From NCBI RefSeq assembly GCF_000332645.1, contig NZ_AMXN01000001.1, positions 620,001-684,000 of the forward strand: a DNA stretch of 64,000 bases, read 5' to 3'. The position numbers and the translations under genes are program-made. The notes under the pieces are model-generated. The model was not told the origin of the DNA. It searched no databases and saw only the letters and a list, made by a program, of their open reading frames with translations. The DNA is from Bacillus inaquosorum KCTC 13429. Its GTDB lineage: Bacteria; Bacillota; Bacilli; Bacillales; Bacillaceae. This document shows positions 63,919-64,000 of this stretch, piece by piece. Each line of letters begins with the position of its first letter. Position 1 is the stretch's first letter.

Positions 63919-64000
63919 ATGAAATTAGTATTAAATGAGCAAGAAATTGTAGACGGGATTTGTGTGTATATATCTAATGAAGAAGAGATTTACCCTGAGG
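63919..64000 (+). CDS. yxcD: YxcD N-terminus (DUF2653), cut by window edge
   Basis: The reading frame MKLVLNEQEIVDGICVYISN, then EEEIYPE, begins 3 bp after the yxcE stop, with AGAAGGAG as ribosome-binding site. The protein matches my memory of the YxcD/DUF2653 family (about 99 residues). It is probably co-transcribed with yxcE. Only 27 codons are visible. Confidence 0.75.
   Translation, partial: MKLVLNEQEIVDGICVYISNEEEIYPE

Overview
The window is a chromosomal segment of a Bacillus subtilis-group strain. It begins inside wapA and runs through yxxF, bglPH-yxiE, the yxiBCD toxin locus, abn2, the hut operon, deoR-deoC-nupC-pdp, the yxeK-R/yxxB sulfur-salvage operon, yxeI to yxeB, yxdJKLM-yxeA, the divergent iolABCDEFGHIJ/iolRS loci, yxcE and the first codons of yxcD. 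Gene order, protein lengths and signature sequences agree with what I remember of B. subtilis 168. Several islands do not fit that backbone, so this is a relative or a non-168 strain. All gene names rest on remembered homology and synteny; no database was searched.

Layout. 1-8.1 kb: wapA 5' end, the EamA transporter yxxF, an accessory patch (SDR pseudogene, ORF debris, a TerC-family gene), then yxiE and the aryl-beta-glucoside operon bglP-bglH with its LicT-type antiterminator leader and a cre-overlapped promoter. 7.5-11.1 kb: an LXG polymorphic-toxin locus (yxiB-yxiC-yxiD, two small downstream genes and a frameshifted immunity-like relic), with AT-rich DNA in the variable part. 11.1-14.9 kb: an AT-rich insertion between yxiB and abn2, carrying a PLD-nuclease/SF2-helicase/DUF3427 protein of about 1044 residues and a tail-to-tail NUDIX hydrolase. 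This is the best candidate for an under-described, probably defensive, system. 15-17.5 kb: arabinanase abn2 and a frameshifted Gfo/Idh/MocA oxidoreductase. 17.6-25.2 kb: the histidine-utilisation operon hutPHUIGM with the HutP antitermination site. 25.2-29.5 kb: deoxyribonucleoside catabolism. 29.7-38.4 kb: the CymR-type operon for S-(2-succino)cysteine breakdown and uptake. 38.8-44.6 kb: penicillin-acylase-family yxeI, HAD phosphatase yxeH, small membrane and lipoprotein genes, spore-associated yxeE and yxeD, and a Fur-controlled ferrioxamine-binding lipoprotein. 44.6-49.4 kb: the peptide-sensing two-component system and ABC exporter yxdJKLM-yxeA. 49.5-63 kb: the complete myo-inositol pathway with divergent IolR operators. 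63-64 kb: a Ser-rich secreted or membrane protein and the start of yxcD.

How the genes work together. Most of the window is carbon and nitrogen scavenging under catabolite control: cre sites are readable at bglP, abn2, hutP and iolA. Each pathway has its own inducer device (LicT antiterminator, HutP antiterminator, DeoR operator, IolR tandem operators, CymR box, Fur box). The accessory DNA (1.2-2.4, 7.5-9.1, 11.1-14.9 and 16.4-17.5 kb) lies in gaps of the conserved backbone and contains most of the broken genes. No rRNA, tRNA, CRISPR array, intact insertion sequence or prophage was seen.
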